A DNA stretch of 64,000 nucleotides from Microbulbifer mangrovi (GCF_002009015.1 NZ_LZDE01000346.1:1-64000), one strand, 5' to 3'; shown: positions 17,999 to 28,051, counted from the first letter of the stretch. Translations and numbers: made by a program. The notes: a model not told the origin generated them from the letters alone.

Positions 17999-18637
17999 TC
18001 AGACAATGTTCAGGATTTCCTCGGGACGGGCGAACAGGTGTGCGGGGGCGTGCTCGTCGAGTTCCGCGCGGGAGCCATAACCCCACAATACCCCGGCACT
18101 GGGGAGCTGGTTTTTTGCTGCGGCGGACAGGTCAAAATGGCGGTCGCCGATCATCAATGAGTGCATAGAGATCCTGTTATCTGCCAGCAACCCCTGCAAC
18201 TGCTGCCACTTGGCAATTCCCACATCGCCGCCGCTCACAAACTCGAAATAGTGATACAGGTCGAATTGCTTGAGGATACGTTCTGCAAAGTCAGCGCGTT
18301 TGGAAGTACATACCCCGAGTCGAATACCTCCAGCCTGGCTAAGGCGTTCCAGCATCTCGGTGATACCGGGATACAGGGAATTTTCCGCGTATCCGGTATC
18401 CGCATAACGTTCCCGGTATTTGTCTACCAGGGCCCGGATATGGTTGCTGTCTTCCGAGCCGGTGAGCTTGGCCAGGGTAACTTCCAGTGGCGGGCCGATA
18501 TAGGGCGTCAACTCGCTGGCGGTGCGCGGCGCATAATCGTGAGCGAGCAGCGCGTGATTCATGGAGTTCACAAAGCCTTCTGCCGGGTCGCTCAGGGTTC
18601 CATCCAGGTCAAAAAGTAGCCATTGATAAGCAGGCAT
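17999..18637 (-). CDS. HAD-superfamily phosphatase (phosphoglycolate phosphatase-like)
   Basis: A 212-residue cytoplasmic hydrolase. Motif I is FDLDGTLSD with the nucleophilic aspartate. Motif II is the threonine/serine of GVCTSKR, and motif III/IV is MIGDRHFDLSAA. The helical cap lies at about 18-85. The closest general groups are Gph/PpaX-like enzymes that dephosphorylate 2-phosphoglycolate, pyrophosphate or nucleotides. The exact substrate cannot be told from sequence. Motif IV reads GDRHFD rather than GDxxxD with more acidic residues, as in several GMP/5'-nucleotidase-like members. Confidence 0.85.
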   Translation of the reverse strand: MPAYQWLLFDLDGTLSDPAEGFVNSMNHALLAHDYAPRTASELTPYIGPPLEVTLAKLTGSEDSNHIRALVDKYRERYADTGYAENSLYPGITEMLERLSQAGGIRLGVCTSKRADFAERILKQFDLYHYFEFVSGGDVGIAKWQQLQGLLADNRISMHSLMIGDRHFDLSAAAKNQLPSAGVLWGYGSRAELDEHAPAHLFARPEEILNIV

Positions 18638-18666
18638 AAGTCTCCTTACAGGTTTCGTGTGCGACG

Positions 18667-19134
18667 CTACTGGCAGAGGTTGGCAAAGTTGCCGCGCGTC
18701 AGTGCGAGCAGGTCTAGCGGTGTGAGTTCTATCTCAAGTCCCCGGCGGCCGGCGCTAACGAACAGGGACTCATGGGCTTTTGCAGAATCGTGCAGGAATG
18801 TAGGCAGGGGCTTTTTCTGCCCAAGGGGACTGACGCCACCGAGTACATAACCGGTGGATCGCTGCACAAGCTGCTTGTCCGCCATTTCCGCTTTTTTGGC
18901 ACCGGCAGCCCTGGCCATCAATTTCATACTGAGCTGGGATTCCACCGGGATAATCCCCACAGCGAGCTGCTTCCCGTCAAGGCTCACCACCAGAGTCTTG
19001 AAGACTTGTGCAGGATCTAGCTGTAACTTTGTCGCAGCTTCAAGTCCATAGGACTCGGCGCCCGGATCGTGGGCATATTCGTGAATAGTGTGACGAATCT
19101 TGGCCTTCTTGGCTGTGTTGATAGCGGGTGTCAT
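18667..19134 (-). CDS. ybaK: Cys-tRNA(Pro)/Cys-tRNA(Cys) deacylase, YbaK family
   Basis: A trans-editing enzyme that hydrolyses mischarged aminoacyl-tRNA, mainly Cys-tRNA(Pro). The 155-residue product has the family length. The conserved lysine is in FKTLVVSLDGK, and the loop GGVSPLGQKKPLPTF is the YbaK signature. The gene sits 29 bp upstream of the HAD phosphatase on the same strand and is probably co-transcribed with it. Confidence 0.92.
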   Translation of the reverse strand: MTPAINTAKKAKIRHTIHEYAHDPGAESYGLEAATKLQLDPAQVFKTLVVSLDGKQLAVGIIPVESQLSMKLMARAAGAKKAEMADKQLVQRSTGYVLGGVSPLGQKKPLPTFLHDSAKAHESLFVSAGRRGLEIELTPLDLLALTRGNFANLCQ

Positions 19135-19233
19135 ACTGTGTGGGTATCAGATTTTTTCCCATTTTGTCTTTAATAGCCTGGGAATACAAAATGCGCAGAT
19201 TTTGTCGTAAAGAAAGTGCTTGGCGGTGGCTTT

Positions 19234-19269
19234 CCTGATCCGGAGCATTATTAGCTCCGGTCCTTCAGG
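19234..19269 (-). terminator. Bulged hairpin downstream of the small beta-barrel gene
   Basis: CCGGAGC (19240-19246) pairs with GCTCCGG (19254-19260), and CCTGA/TCAGG extend the stem after a small internal bulge. There is no U tract on either strand, so its terminator role is uncertain. Confidence 0.45.
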
Positions 19270-19299
19270 CTCATTCACTGTCGAGGCTGGATGCAGACG

Positions 19300-19791
19300 C
19301 TAAAACTGATACCCGAGATGTATCCCGATAAACGTCCCGTTCCTGAAATAGCTTCTTACATTGTCTTTACGGTACTGCTTTCCGATATTGGCACCCGCGA
19401 GAAAACCGGACTGACTGGCGCCACTGAAGTAATACGTGTAATTGCCGTACAGCGCCACTTCATATCCGTCCTTTCGGACAGTGGGTTCATCCAGCCCGAA
19501 ATAGCCCGCTGGATAGTAAGCATTGCCGCCGTCTACGGTCCGGGTTCTCAAAGCAATCCCGAGTCCATGCTTTTCATTCAGGGCGCGCTCCCAGCCCAGT
19601 GTCAGGCCGATGTCTGAATCGTCGATGTGGGCGAGACCGGCTCCGGCATAGAAGATGTCATCATTTGCTTTTACCGAGTATTTCAAGCCGGCGAATCCGC
19701 CGTATGGTGTGCCCATGCCAATTGCGATCTTGGATTCATTGGCCATTGCGATACAGGGAAAGAGAGCGAAAAGCAGGTAGAGTGCTTTCAT
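19300..19791 (-). CDS. Small outer-membrane beta-barrel protein
   Basis: A 163-residue product with a signal peptide (MKALYLLFALFPCIAMA). The mature part alternates hydrophobic and polar residues in about eight strands (IFYAGAGLAHI, LGIALRTRTV, YEVALYGNYTYYF). It ends in a terminal aromatic residue (HLGYQF), the standard Omp C-terminal signature. This fits a small eight-stranded barrel of the general Omp type. No specific function is evident. Confidence 0.75.
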   Translation of the reverse strand: MKALYLLFALFPCIAMANESKIAIGMGTPYGGFAGLKYSVKANDDIFYAGAGLAHIDDSDIGLTLGWERALNEKHGLGIALRTRTVDGGNAYYPAGYFGLDEPTVRKDGYEVALYGNYTYYFSGASQSGFLAGANIGKQYRKDNVRSYFRNGTFIGIHLGYQF

Positions 19792-19942
19792 GGTAGGGGG
19801 TGTCCTTCGCGTTGTTATCGACGGGATAGGACTGGTGTTTTGGATTTAAGTTCCGTTGAAGGTTTTTGTCGGGGAATTAAATTCCTATTTGGGGCGGTGC
19901 GAAGATCCTGTTCTCAGGCTTTGATCCACATGCGGCAGATAC

Positions 19943-19970
19943 AAAAAAGCCCGGCATTGAGGCCGGGCTT
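19943..19970 (-). terminator. Rho-independent terminator of pepD
   Basis: On the minus strand AAGCCCGGC and GCCGGGCTT flank a 6-nt loop and lead into six T. It begins 11 bases after the pepD stop. Confidence 0.9.
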
Positions 19971-19980
19971 GGATGCGCTA

Positions 19981-21450
19981 TCAGCGCTCTGGAATGGCCT
20001 CGACCACCTTCAGGAAATAATCCCAGAAGTTGCCCACGCTTTCGATATGTACCCGCTCTTCCGGTGAGTGGGCGCGGCGGATGGTGGGGCCGAAGGAAAC
20101 CATATCCCAGTGGGGATAGGGCTTTGCCAGCAGGCCGCACTCGAGGCCCGCGTGAATCACTTTGACTTCCGGATCTGTACCTTCCATCTCCTTGTACACG
20201 TCTTTCATCAGTGCCAGCAGTGGGGACTGCATATTCGGAGTCCAGCCCGGGTAGGCGTTGTCCAGGGAAGCGTCGGCGCCGGCGAGTTCAAATGCCGCCG
20301 CAACGTTGAGACCGTGCTGGTCGCGGGCGCTGTCGGAGAGGCTGCGCACCAGGCACTGGATACGCACGCGGCTGGTGCCGTCTTCGGTCTCTGTCACTAC
20401 CCGCGCCAGGTTATTGGAGGTATCTGCAATACCGTCCAGTGCGGTACTCATGCGTTCGACCCCGTTGGGGCAGGCGCGCAGTGCAAGGATCAGTTTGCGC
20501 TGGCTGGCACTGTCCATAACACTTTCGGGCGCTTCGCACTCGTCCAGGGCGACATCCAGTTTGGCTTCATTATCGAGCTCTGCCTTGATGATCGCGATTT
20601 GCTGCAGGGCAATCTCCATCAGGCGTGCTGCATTGCCTGCAGGTACCGTGATGACCGTGAAGGACTCGCGCGGAATGGCATTGCGCAGGCTGCCGCCATC
20701 GAGGGTTGCGATACGCAGGGCATCCAGTTCGGTTTGCGCTGCGTCGACAATGCGGTTGGCTATTTTGTTGGCGTTGCCGCGGCCCTTGTCGATATCCAGC
20801 CCGGAGTGGCCGCCGCGCAGGCCGCGCACGCTCAGCTTGAATGCTTTGTGGTCTGCAGGTACTGGTTCGGCGGTGTAGGGCAGTGCGACATTCACGTCTA
20901 CGCCGCCGGCGCAGCCCACGTAGAGTTCACCTTCGTCTTCGGTGTCCAGATTAAGCAGCAGCTCTGCTTCGAAGTGACCTGGCTGCAGGTTCTTGGCGCC
21001 GGTCATGCCCGCTTCTTCATCGATGGTCAGCAGTGCTTCGAGCGGCGGGTGGGGAATGTCAGTCGATTCCAGCAGCGCGAGAATGGCAGCGACACCGATG
21101 CCGTTATCCGCGCCCAGGGTGGTGCCCTCGGCAGTTACCCACTCGCCGTCGATGTAGGGTTTGATGGAATCTGTCAGGAAGTCGTGATCCGTGTCCGCGT
21201 TTTTCTGCGGCACCATATCCACGTGGCTCTGCATTGCCAGGGTTTTGCGGTCTTCCATACCCGGTGTGGCGGGTTTTTTGATGATGATATTGCCGATCTG
21301 GTCCAGCTTTGCATCGAGGCCGCGGGCATTGGCAAAGTCCAGGATATACGCCACCACCTTGTCTTCATGCTTGGAAGGGCGGGGGATTTCACACAGCTTG
21401 GCAAAGTGTTTCCACAGGGGCTGCGGGTTGAGTTCGGCAATGGTCGACAT
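19981..21450 (-). CDS. pepD: Aminoacyl-histidine dipeptidase (peptidase D), M20 family
   Basis: A cytoplasmic zinc dipeptidase of broad specificity, including Xaa-His. The 489-residue product starts MSTIAELNPQPLWKHFA, with AAGGA seven bases before the ATG. An upstream in-frame ATG at 21564 gives a poor extension. Metal-site motifs are MQSHVDMV, LGADNGIGVAA and TIDEEAGMTGA. The C-terminal HAGLECGLLAKPYPHWDMVSFGP segment (quoted in part: HAGLECG, MVSFGP) is also typical. The length matches the family. Confidence 0.94.
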   Translation of the reverse strand: MSTIAELNPQPLWKHFAKLCEIPRPSKHEDKVVAYILDFANARGLDAKLDQIGNIIIKKPATPGMEDRKTLAMQSHVDMVPQKNADTDHDFLTDSIKPYIDGEWVTAEGTTLGADNGIGVAAILALLESTDIPHPPLEALLTIDEEAGMTGAKNLQPGHFEAELLLNLDTEDEGELYVGCAGGVDVNVALPYTAEPVPADHKAFKLSVRGLRGGHSGLDIDKGRGNANKIANRIVDAAQTELDALRIATLDGGSLRNAIPRESFTVITVPAGNAARLMEIALQQIAIIKAELDNEAKLDVALDECEAPESVMDSASQRKLILALRACPNGVERMSTALDGIADTSNNLARVVTETEDGTSRVRIQCLVRSLSDSARDQHGLNVAAAFELAGADASLDNAYPGWTPNMQSPLLALMKDVYKEMEGTDPEVKVIHAGLECGLLAKPYPHWDMVSFGPTIRRAHSPEERVHIESVGNFWDYFLKVVEAIPER

Positions 21451-21550
21451 GGTGGTTCCTTGATCTTGACCGTGGATAGATAAATCCGGATGGGCCGGAG
21501 ACGGCCGCGGAGCTTTTGGCTCCACAGCTGGAAGTCTAGTCTGGGGGCGA

Positions 21551-21574
21551 GTGATACCGGTCACCCGGTATCAC
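21551..21574. repeat. Perfect 10-bp inverted repeat between rnb and pepD
   Basis: GTGATACCGG and CCGGTATCAC flank a TCAC tetraloop, 12 bases after the rnb stop. There is no U tract, so it may be an mRNA 3'-end stabiliser, an attenuated terminator or an operator for pepD. Confidence 0.6.
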
Positions 21575-21586
21575 GGGTTAGCGAGA

Positions 21587-23536
21587 TTACTCGGCACTGG
21601 TAATTTCGGAGACAAGTTCGAACGCAATTCGACGTTTTTCGGTATCGACCGCGGCCACCTTCACCTGCACCTGTTGATCCAGCTGGAAGGTCTCTTCGCC
21701 GCGGGTGATGCGCAGGCGTTTGCCATCGAATTCGAACGGATTCTTTTTGCTGTTGAAGCGGACAAACCCGTTGATGCCGAAGTCATCCAGGCGCACACCG
21801 ATACCGGCGCCGTTGACCAGGGTGATGGTGCCGCTGAAGTCCTCGCCGGTTTTCCCTTCCAGGAACTGGCAGAACAGCCACTGCTGCAGGGCGCGATCTG
21901 CCTGGCGGCCCGTGCCGACGCTTTGCTGCAGGGCTTCGCTTTGCGCATCGTTCAGGGTGGGTCGGGCCTCTCCCAGTTGTGCAGCGCGCAACACCCGATG
22001 GTTGTGCAGGTCGTTAAATTTGCGGATCGGTGAGGTAACGGTCGCATAGTGTGCCAGGCCGAGTCCCAGGTGCGCTGCGGCACTATTGCTCAGTTCGCCC
22101 GGGCGCAGCATGCGTTTCAAAACTGCGAGTACGTTGTGCATCTCGGCGTCGCTGTGGGATTCCAGCGCTTTGACCAGCTTCAGGTACACATCCAGCTGGT
22201 GCAGATCCTGCTCCGCGTATTCAGGCAGGGTGTCCTTCAGAAGTGAGCGGATTTCTGCCATGCGTTCGTCGCGGAAACCGAGATGGATGGAGAAACAGCC
22301 TCCACCAAGCTCGGCGAGTTTTTCACCGGCACAGATATTTGCTGCCAGCATAGCTTCTTCCACCATGCGCTGGGCGGCGGTGCGATGCTGTTTTTCAATG
22401 CGCTCGATCTTGCGATGGTCATTGAGGATCAGGTCGTAATCCGGACGGTCTTCCATCACCAGGGAGTGACCGGCGCGATATGCAGCGCGGGCCTTACTCA
22501 GGGCATCCAGGTGGCGCAGGCTGTCGTGTTGCTCTGCGGGTGCGGCAGATGCATCGCCCTCGATGAATTGTGCTACCTGGGCATAGCTCAGCTTGTGCTG
22601 GGAGCGGATGGCGGCAAACTCGTAATCAAAGCCGGTCAGAGCACCATCTTTACCAACTTCAATTCGCATCACCAATACCGGGCGGAGTTCCCCGGCGATC
22701 AGTGAGAAGCTGTTTTCGCACAGGTTGGCAGGCAGCATGGGCAGGGTTTCGCCTGCGAGGTAAACACTGTTCGCTCGTTTGCGGGCTTCTTTATCCAGCG
22801 CAGAACCGGCTTCGATCAGGCTGGAGGGGTCGGCCACTGCGATATGCAGGGTCCAGCCATCGCCGGATTCGGTGACGGCAAGGGCGTCATCCATATCCTT
22901 GGTGGTTTCTGCATCAATGGTGACAAAACCCAGATCGGACAGGTCTTTGCGCTCGGCACAGAGCGCTTCCAGTTGAGCCGGGATGGATTCCGCCTGCGCC
23001 AGTGCTTCCTTTCCAAACTGGTTCGGCAGTTGGTACTGGGCGACCACAAAGGCGTGCTCGATACCGGCGTTTTCCGGCTTGCCGATCACGGTTTCAACTT
23101 TTGCCTGGGATTTCCCGTCCTTGAACGGGTGGCGGGTGATCGAGCAGGCGATGAATTCACCCGGCTGTGCTTTGCCGCGGGCCTTCGGGGGCAGGAATAT
23201 CCAGCGCGACAGACCGTGTTCGCTGGGCTGGATGAAGTGGCCCTGGCCGCGCTGCACGTACTGGCCCACCAGATACTTGAGGTTGGACTCGACCAGCTGA
23301 TCAAGCTCTGCGGAGAGTTTGCCCTTGTCCTCTTCGGTCAGGCTGACCTTTACCCGATCCCCGGGAAATACCCGGTCCATTTCCGCCGGTGGCAGGAATG
23401 CCTCGCGCCCGTCGTCCAGCACCACGAACCCGAATTTTCCGCTGCTGCCACGCACGCGCCCTTCGGCGAATTCCTTGGTGGAACGGATGTCGGTCTTCAG
23501 CTGGGACAGCTGTTTCAGGGCGTCGGCGTTGAGCAT
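21587..23536 (-). CDS. rnb: Exoribonuclease II
   Basis: A processive 3'-5' hydrolytic exoribonuclease of the RNB family. The 649-residue length fits RNase II rather than the longer RNase R. An N-terminal cold-shock-like domain (GKFGFVVLDDGREAFLPP) is followed by the RNB catalytic domain. The acidic metal-binding motif is TIDAETTKDMDDAL (about residues 199-212), with YATVTSPIRKFNDLHNHR downstream. The C-terminal S1 domain begins near residue 565. Minus strand, probably followed by pepD in the same direction. Confidence 0.92.
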   Translation of the reverse strand: MLNADALKQLSQLKTDIRSTKEFAEGRVRGSSGKFGFVVLDDGREAFLPPAEMDRVFPGDRVKVSLTEEDKGKLSAELDQLVESNLKYLVGQYVQRGQGHFIQPSEHGLSRWIFLPPKARGKAQPGEFIACSITRHPFKDGKSQAKVETVIGKPENAGIEHAFVVAQYQLPNQFGKEALAQAESIPAQLEALCAERKDLSDLGFVTIDAETTKDMDDALAVTESGDGWTLHIAVADPSSLIEAGSALDKEARKRANSVYLAGETLPMLPANLCENSFSLIAGELRPVLVMRIEVGKDGALTGFDYEFAAIRSQHKLSYAQVAQFIEGDASAAPAEQHDSLRHLDALSKARAAYRAGHSLVMEDRPDYDLILNDHRKIERIEKQHRTAAQRMVEEAMLAANICAGEKLAELGGGCFSIHLGFRDERMAEIRSLLKDTLPEYAEQDLHQLDVYLKLVKALESHSDAEMHNVLAVLKRMLRPGELSNSAAAHLGLGLAHYATVTSPIRKFNDLHNHRVLRAAQLGEARPTLNDAQSEALQQSVGTGRQADRALQQWLFCQFLEGKTGEDFSGTITLVNGAGIGVRLDDFGINGFVRFNSKKNPFEFDGKRLRITRGEETFQLDQQVQVKVAAVDTEKRRIAFELVSEITSAE

Positions 23537-23908
23537 GGAAGTTTCTCTGTTACTCGGGGTAAGTCTGTTAGGGCGCGGATTCTACCAGACGGACGGTGAC
23601 AGGCCAGCGCAGTCGCCATTGGCTGGTGATCGAGGTGACGCGGGGGCAGCCTGTGGGGCGGGGCACCAATCTTGTGCAAGAAGTGACCAGTGCGCCGATT
23701 TGGTTTTCGCGGGTGTTCTCATCCCAAAATAATTAGAAAATTAGGATGAGTTCAATACTTAACGGTCTATGGCTGCAAAGAATGCAATGCCCGTAAGTGC
23801 CCAGTGGCTATATTCTAAGAGCCTACAATAAAACACGGTTGCGGACAGAGCTGACACAATCGGCCGCGTCTGGCGCCGACGTAAAACCGGCCTCCGGAGA
23901 GGATTGTT
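23537..23908. other. Divergent intergenic region between rnb and leucine dehydrogenase
   Basis: These 372 bp separate two divergent genes and must hold both promoters. The clearest structure is a bulged inverted repeat at 23718-23750: CTCATCC pairs with GGATGAG and, inside it, TAATT with AATTA. TACAAT at 23824 is a possible -10 element without a good -35. No coding sequence is credible here. Confidence 0.5.
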
Positions 23909-24997
23909 ATGAGTATTTTTTCCCACCCCGCCTACGATAACCACGAAGAAGTCGCCTTTTATCACGACGCAAAAAGCGGCCTGAAAGCGATTATCGCGGT
24001 GCACAACACCAATCTGGGGCCGGCACTGGGTGGTTGTCGCATGTGGCCCTATGCCGACGACTCCGAAGCGCTCAACGATGTTCTGCGTCTGTCACGTGGA
24101 ATGACCTACAAATCTGCCATGGCCGGCCTGAAGCTGGGTGGCGGCAAGTCCGTAATCATCGGCGATCCGCGCAAAGAGAAAACCCCCGAACTGCTGCGCG
24201 CGATGGGTGACTTCCTCAATACTCTGGGTGGCCGCTACATCACTGCGGAAGATTCCGGCACCAGTGTTGCCGATATGAAAATCATCGCTGAGCGCAGCAA
24301 ATTTGTTTCTGGCGTAATCGCCGGTCAGGAACACGGTGGCGACCCGTCTCCGTCCACTGCCTATGGTGTGTTTGTGGGCCTGAAAGCCGCGGTTGCACAC
24401 CGCTGGAACCGTACCGACCTGAACGGCCTGAAGGTTTCCATCCAGGGTGTGGGCAATGTGGGATTCCGCCTGGGCAAATTGCTGAAAGAGGCGGGCGCGG
24501 AACTGTATGTTACCGATATTTTCCAGGACAACGTCGACCGCGCAGTAAATGAGCTGGACGCCACTGCTGTTGGAGCCGATGAAATTTTTGACCTGGACGT
24601 GGATCTGTTTGCGCCCTGTGCTCTGGGTGCAATCCTCAATGACAACACCATTGATCGCCTGAAAGTCGGCGTCATCGCCGGCGCGGCCAACAACCAGCTG
24701 GCCGAAGAGCGCCACGCGCAGGTACTGAAAGAGAAAGGCATCCTGTACGCGCCGGATTACGTGATCAACGCCGGTGGCATCATCGATGTTTACTACCAGC
24801 AGATGGGTCAGGAGCTGGGTGAATACAGCGCTGAGCAGGTGAAGGCCCATATCGAGACTATCGGCACCACCATGGAAGAAGTTTTCCAGCGCGCCGATGA
24901 ATCGGGTGAGACCACTGCCCATGTTGCCGACCGTATCGCTGAAGAGCGTTTCGGCCACAAGGATGCACTGAACAACGCAGACTCCGCGGCGGCTTGA
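23909..24997 (+). CDS. ldh: Leucine/valine (Glu/Leu/Phe/Val family) dehydrogenase
   Basis: Oxidatively deaminates branched-chain L-amino acids to 2-oxo acids with NAD+. The 362-residue length fits leucine dehydrogenase rather than glutamate dehydrogenase. The catalytic-lysine segment is [19 protein letters not shown], and the NAD fold is [15 protein letters not shown]. The C-terminal GAANNQLA and [15 protein letters not shown] motifs are family hallmarks. GGAGAGGA precedes the ATG. The product 2-oxo acids are potential substrates for the indolepyruvate ferredoxin oxidoreductase family enzyme encoded at 54.8-58.3 kb. Confidence 0.92.
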   Translation: MSIFSHPAYDNHEEVAFYHDAKSGLKAIIAVHNTNLGPALGGCRMWPYADDSEALNDVLRLSRGMTYKSAMAGLKLGGGKSVIIGDPRKEKTPELLRAMGDFLNTLGGRYITAEDSGTSVADMKIIAERSKFVSGVIAGQEHGGDPSPSTAYGVFVGLKAAVAHRWNRTDLNGLKVSIQGVGNVGFRLGKLLKEAGAELYVTDIFQDNVDRAVNELDATAVGADEIFDLDVDLFAPCALGAILNDNTIDRLKVGVIAGAANNQLAEERHAQVLKEKGILYAPDYVINAGGIIDVYYQQMGQELGEYSAEQVKAHIETIGTTMEEVFQRADESGETTAHVADRIAEERFGHKDALNNADSAAA

Positions 24998-25111
24998 AAG
25001 GATCGTTGATCGGCCACCTCTTTAAAGTTTCAGAACATTGGAACACTAAGGCCGCCCTGCGGCCAAATGATTTTCTCTGGCGATGACATCGTCTCTCTGT
25101 GAAGTATATTT

Positions 25112-25137
25112 CGGGCGCCACGGCGCCCGTTTTTTTT
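25112..25137 (+). terminator. Rho-independent terminator of the leucine dehydrogenase gene
   Basis: CGGGCGCC and GGCGCCCG with a tiny loop are followed by eight T. Confidence 0.88.
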
Positions 25138-25185
25138 GCCTACACTTGCCTGCATTGAACGGATGCAAATTCAGGATAAGTGACA

Positions 25186-28032
25186 ATGAAAATGCGAAGT
25201 GCCCTGGGACCCGTCGGCTTGTTCATCCTATTGATGCTTGCGGGGATGAGCGGTTGTGATCGGCACGAGGAGGGCGGTGAACGTTCCGAAAATGTGCACA
25301 AGGCCCTGCGCATGGATAAGGAAGCTGCCGCCAGTAGCAAAGCTGCAGCCAGTGGTAACGGTGCTTACGTCCAGCCCCCCAAAATGGAGTTGCCATACCA
25401 CAAGGAAAAGCTAAAAAACGGCCTTACAGTGATCGTGCACGAGGACGACAAGGCACCGGTTGTGGCCGTCAATATCTGGTACAAAGTCGGGTCGAAAGAT
25501 GAGACCCGTGGCAAAACCGGATTTGCCCATCTGTTTGAACACCTGATGTTCAATGGTTCGGAGAACTTTCCCGGCGAGTACTTCGAACCTTTCCAGCGCT
25601 CCGGTGCCACCGATATGAATGGCACTACCAGTAACGATCGCACCAATTACTTTGAAACCGTGCCTGTGGGTGCGCTGGACATGACGCTGTGGATGGAGTC
25701 CGATCGGATGGGGCACTTCAAGGGGGCCATCAGCCAGGAAAAGCTCGATGAGCAGCGTGGGGTAGTGAAAAACGAAAAACGCCAGGGAGAGAACCGTCCC
25801 TACGGTCAGGCATTTGACCTGATCGCCGCCAATACTTTCCCCTCAGACCATCCATATTCGTGGACCACAATCGGGTCCATGGAAGATCTCGACGAGGCCA
25901 GCCTGGACGACGTCAAGCAGTGGTTTTCCGATTACTACCAGCCCGCCAATGCCATTCTCGTTATCGCCGGGGATATTACGGTCGACGAGGCAATGAAAAA
26001 AGCACGCGAGTATTTTGGCGATATTCCCAGCACCTCGGTTCCGGACGAACTCAAGAACTGGGAGCTGCCAATACAGGTCAATAAGCGCCTGGTCACCACG
26101 GATCAGGTACCGCAAACCCGTATTTACAAAGTGTGGAATGTGCCGGCGATTGGCAGTGAGGAAGAAGACGCGCTGGACCTGCTTACCTCACTGCTGGCCA
26201 ATCGTAAAAATTCCTTGCTGTACCGGCGCTTGGTACGGGATGAAAAGGTGGCTACCAGCGTCAGCGCGTTTTATTACGCGCGCCAGCTCGCCGGGCAGGT
26301 CATCGTGATAGTGGATGTGAAGCCGGGTCAATCGGTGGAGCACGTCGAGAAGCTGCTTGATGAGGAGCTGCGCGAGTTTGCCAAGACCGGTGTGAGTGAA
26401 GAGGAATTGCGCCGCATCAAACAGAGTGAGTTTGCCAGCCTGGTCAAAGGGCTGGAGAAAATCGGAGGCTTTGGCGGCAAAACCGATCTGCTCGCCCGAT
26501 CGGAGTTTTATTACGATGACCCGGGAGCCCTGCTAAAGGGAATTGAAGACTACGCCAAGGTGACCGCGGACGATGTGCAGGATGTGGCGCACAAGTGGCT
26601 TAAACCCAATCATTTCACCATGATCATCACGCCGAAAGAAAAGTTCGCGGTTACCGGTAAGGATGTGGATCGCAGTGAATTGCCGGCGGTGGACAAGACG
26701 GTTGAGCTGGATCTTCCGGAGCAACAGTCCTTCACCCTGGATAGCGGCCTCAAAGTGGTTCTGGCTGAGCGGCACGATACTCCGGTGGTGTTTATGAGTC
26801 TGCAATATCGCAGCGGCGCCTCCGCTGATGGCGAACAACCGGGTCTGGCATCGGTGGTGGCGCGTATGCTGAGTGAAGGCGCGGGAGATTTTGACAGCCT
26901 CGCCTTCAGTGCGCGTCAGGAAGAGCTGGGCGCAACTATCGGCGCGGGCAGTGGCCTGGATTACAACACACTCAGTTTCAGTGCCCTGAAAACCCAGCTC
27001 GAGCCGTCGCTGGAGTTGTTTCGGGATGTGATTTCCAGTCCCCTGTTTCCGGAGGAGGATCTGGCCCGGGTGAAGTCCAACTGGCTGGACTCTATCCGCC
27101 AGGAAGAGGCGCAACCCCAGGGGCTGGCTATGCGCAAGCTGCCGCCGTTGCTGTTTGGGGAAAATCACCCCTACGGCGCACCGCTGACTGGCTCCGGGAC
27201 GCCGGAGGCAGTCAAGTCTATTACCCGCGAAGACCTGGTGAATTTTCACAAAACCTGGCTGAGACCGGATAACGCGCAGCTGACAGTTGTGGGGGACGTT
27301 ACCAGGGATGAGATTCAGAAGTTGCTGAACGATACCCTCGGCGGTTGGGATGCGCCGAACGATCCGCTACCGGCACTGGAAATACCGGTGGTACAACGCC
27401 CGGAAAAAGCGCGTATTTTCCTGCTCGACCGGCCGGGTGCACAGCAGAGTTATATTATGGCCGGGCTGGTTATGCCACCGTGGCAACCCGAAGGGGCTGA
27501 GGCGTTTGAGGCGATGGCCTCAGCCATTGCCGGCAAATTTACCTCGCGGGTCAACATGAACCTGCGCGAAGACAAACACTGGTCTTACGGCGCGCGCGCG
27601 GTGTCTCTGGATACCGAGGCGCAGCGGCCGTATATCGTCTTCGCACCCGTGCAGACCGATAAGACCGCACCGGCGATGCAAGAGCTGCTCAAAGAGTACA
27701 ATGCGTATTTAGGCAAACGGCCGATAGAAGAAAGGGAGCTGAAAGATTATCAGGACGATGAAGTCCTGAAGCAGAGTGCACGCTTCCAGACCAAAGGGCA
27801 GCTGTTATCCAGTATTGCCTGGCAGATAGAGAAGGGGTTGCCCGCGGAATATATCGCCAACTACCCGCAGCGGGTCAGCGCATTGACCAAAGAGCAGGTG
27901 GAGGCGGCGGCCAAAGAGTACCTTGCGCCAGGGCAATTCACCTGGATGGTGGTGGGTGACCTGAGCCAGATTCAGAAGCCCATCGAGGAGTTGGGCATCG
28001 GTGAGGTAGAGGTGCTCCCGGCGGCTGAATAG
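25186..28032 (+). CDS. M16 family zinc metallopeptidase lipoprotein (pitrilysin-like)
   Basis: A 948-residue protein with a lipoprotein signal (lipobox MSGC, Cys near residue 24) and a charged linker. Two M16 repeats follow. The first carries the inverted zinc motif HLFEH (in FAHLFEHLMFNGSENFPGEY) and a downstream glutamate. The second (from about residue 510, TLDSGLKVVLAERHDTPVV) lacks it, as in the inactive half of two-domain M16 peptidases. It is probably tethered to the inner face of the outer membrane and degrades peptides. The ATG at 25186 has AGGA nine bases upstream; a GTG six bases earlier is less favoured. Confidence 0.92.
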   Translation: MKMRSALGPVGLFILLMLAGMSGCDRHEEGGERSENVHKALRMDKEAAASSKAAASGNGAYVQPPKMELPYHKEKLKNGLTVIVHEDDKAPVVAVNIWYKVGSKDETRGKTGFAHLFEHLMFNGSENFPGEYFEPFQRSGATDMNGTTSNDRTNYFETVPVGALDMTLWMESDRMGHFKGAISQEKLDEQRGVVKNEKRQGENRPYGQAFDLIAANTFPSDHPYSWTTIGSMEDLDEASLDDVKQWFSDYYQPANAILVIAGDITVDEAMKKAREYFGDIPSTSVPDELKNWELPIQVNKRLVTTDQVPQTRIYKVWNVPAIGSEEEDALDLLTSLLANRKNSLLYRRLVRDEKVATSVSAFYYARQLAGQVIVIVDVKPGQSVEHVEKLLDEELREFAKTGVSEEELRRIKQSEFASLVKGLEKIGGFGGKTDLLARSEFYYDDPGALLKGIEDYAKVTADDVQDVAHKWLKPNHFTMIITPKEKFAVTGKDVDRSELPAVDKTVELDLPEQQSFTLDSGLKVVLAERHDTPVVFMSLQYRSGASADGEQPGLASVVARMLSEGAGDFDSLAFSARQEELGATIGAGSGLDYNTLSFSALKTQLEPSLELFRDVISSPLFPEEDLARVKSNWLDSIRQEEAQPQGLAMRKLPPLLFGENHPYGAPLTGSGTPEAVKSITREDLVNFHKTWLRPDNAQLTVVGDVTRDEIQKLLNDTLGGWDAPNDPLPALEIPVVQRPEKARIFLLDRPGAQQSYIMAGLVMPPWQPEGAEAFEAMASAIAGKFTSRVNMNLREDKHWSYGARAVSLDTEAQRPYIVFAPVQTDKTAPAMQELLKEYNAYLGKRPIEERELKDYQDDEVLKQSARFQTKGQLLSSIAWQIEKGLPAEYIANYPQRVSALTKEQVEAAAKEYLAPGQFTWMVVGDLSQIQKPIEELGIGEVEVLPAAE

Positions 28033-28051
28033 TGGATCTTCGTGCAGTTGT

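Noticed and set aside
20068-21483. Long plus-strand reading frame of 471 codons opposite pepD
   Set aside because: It is antisense to a clearly recognised peptidase gene and has no recognisable domains or ribosome binding site; high GC third positions keep the frame open.
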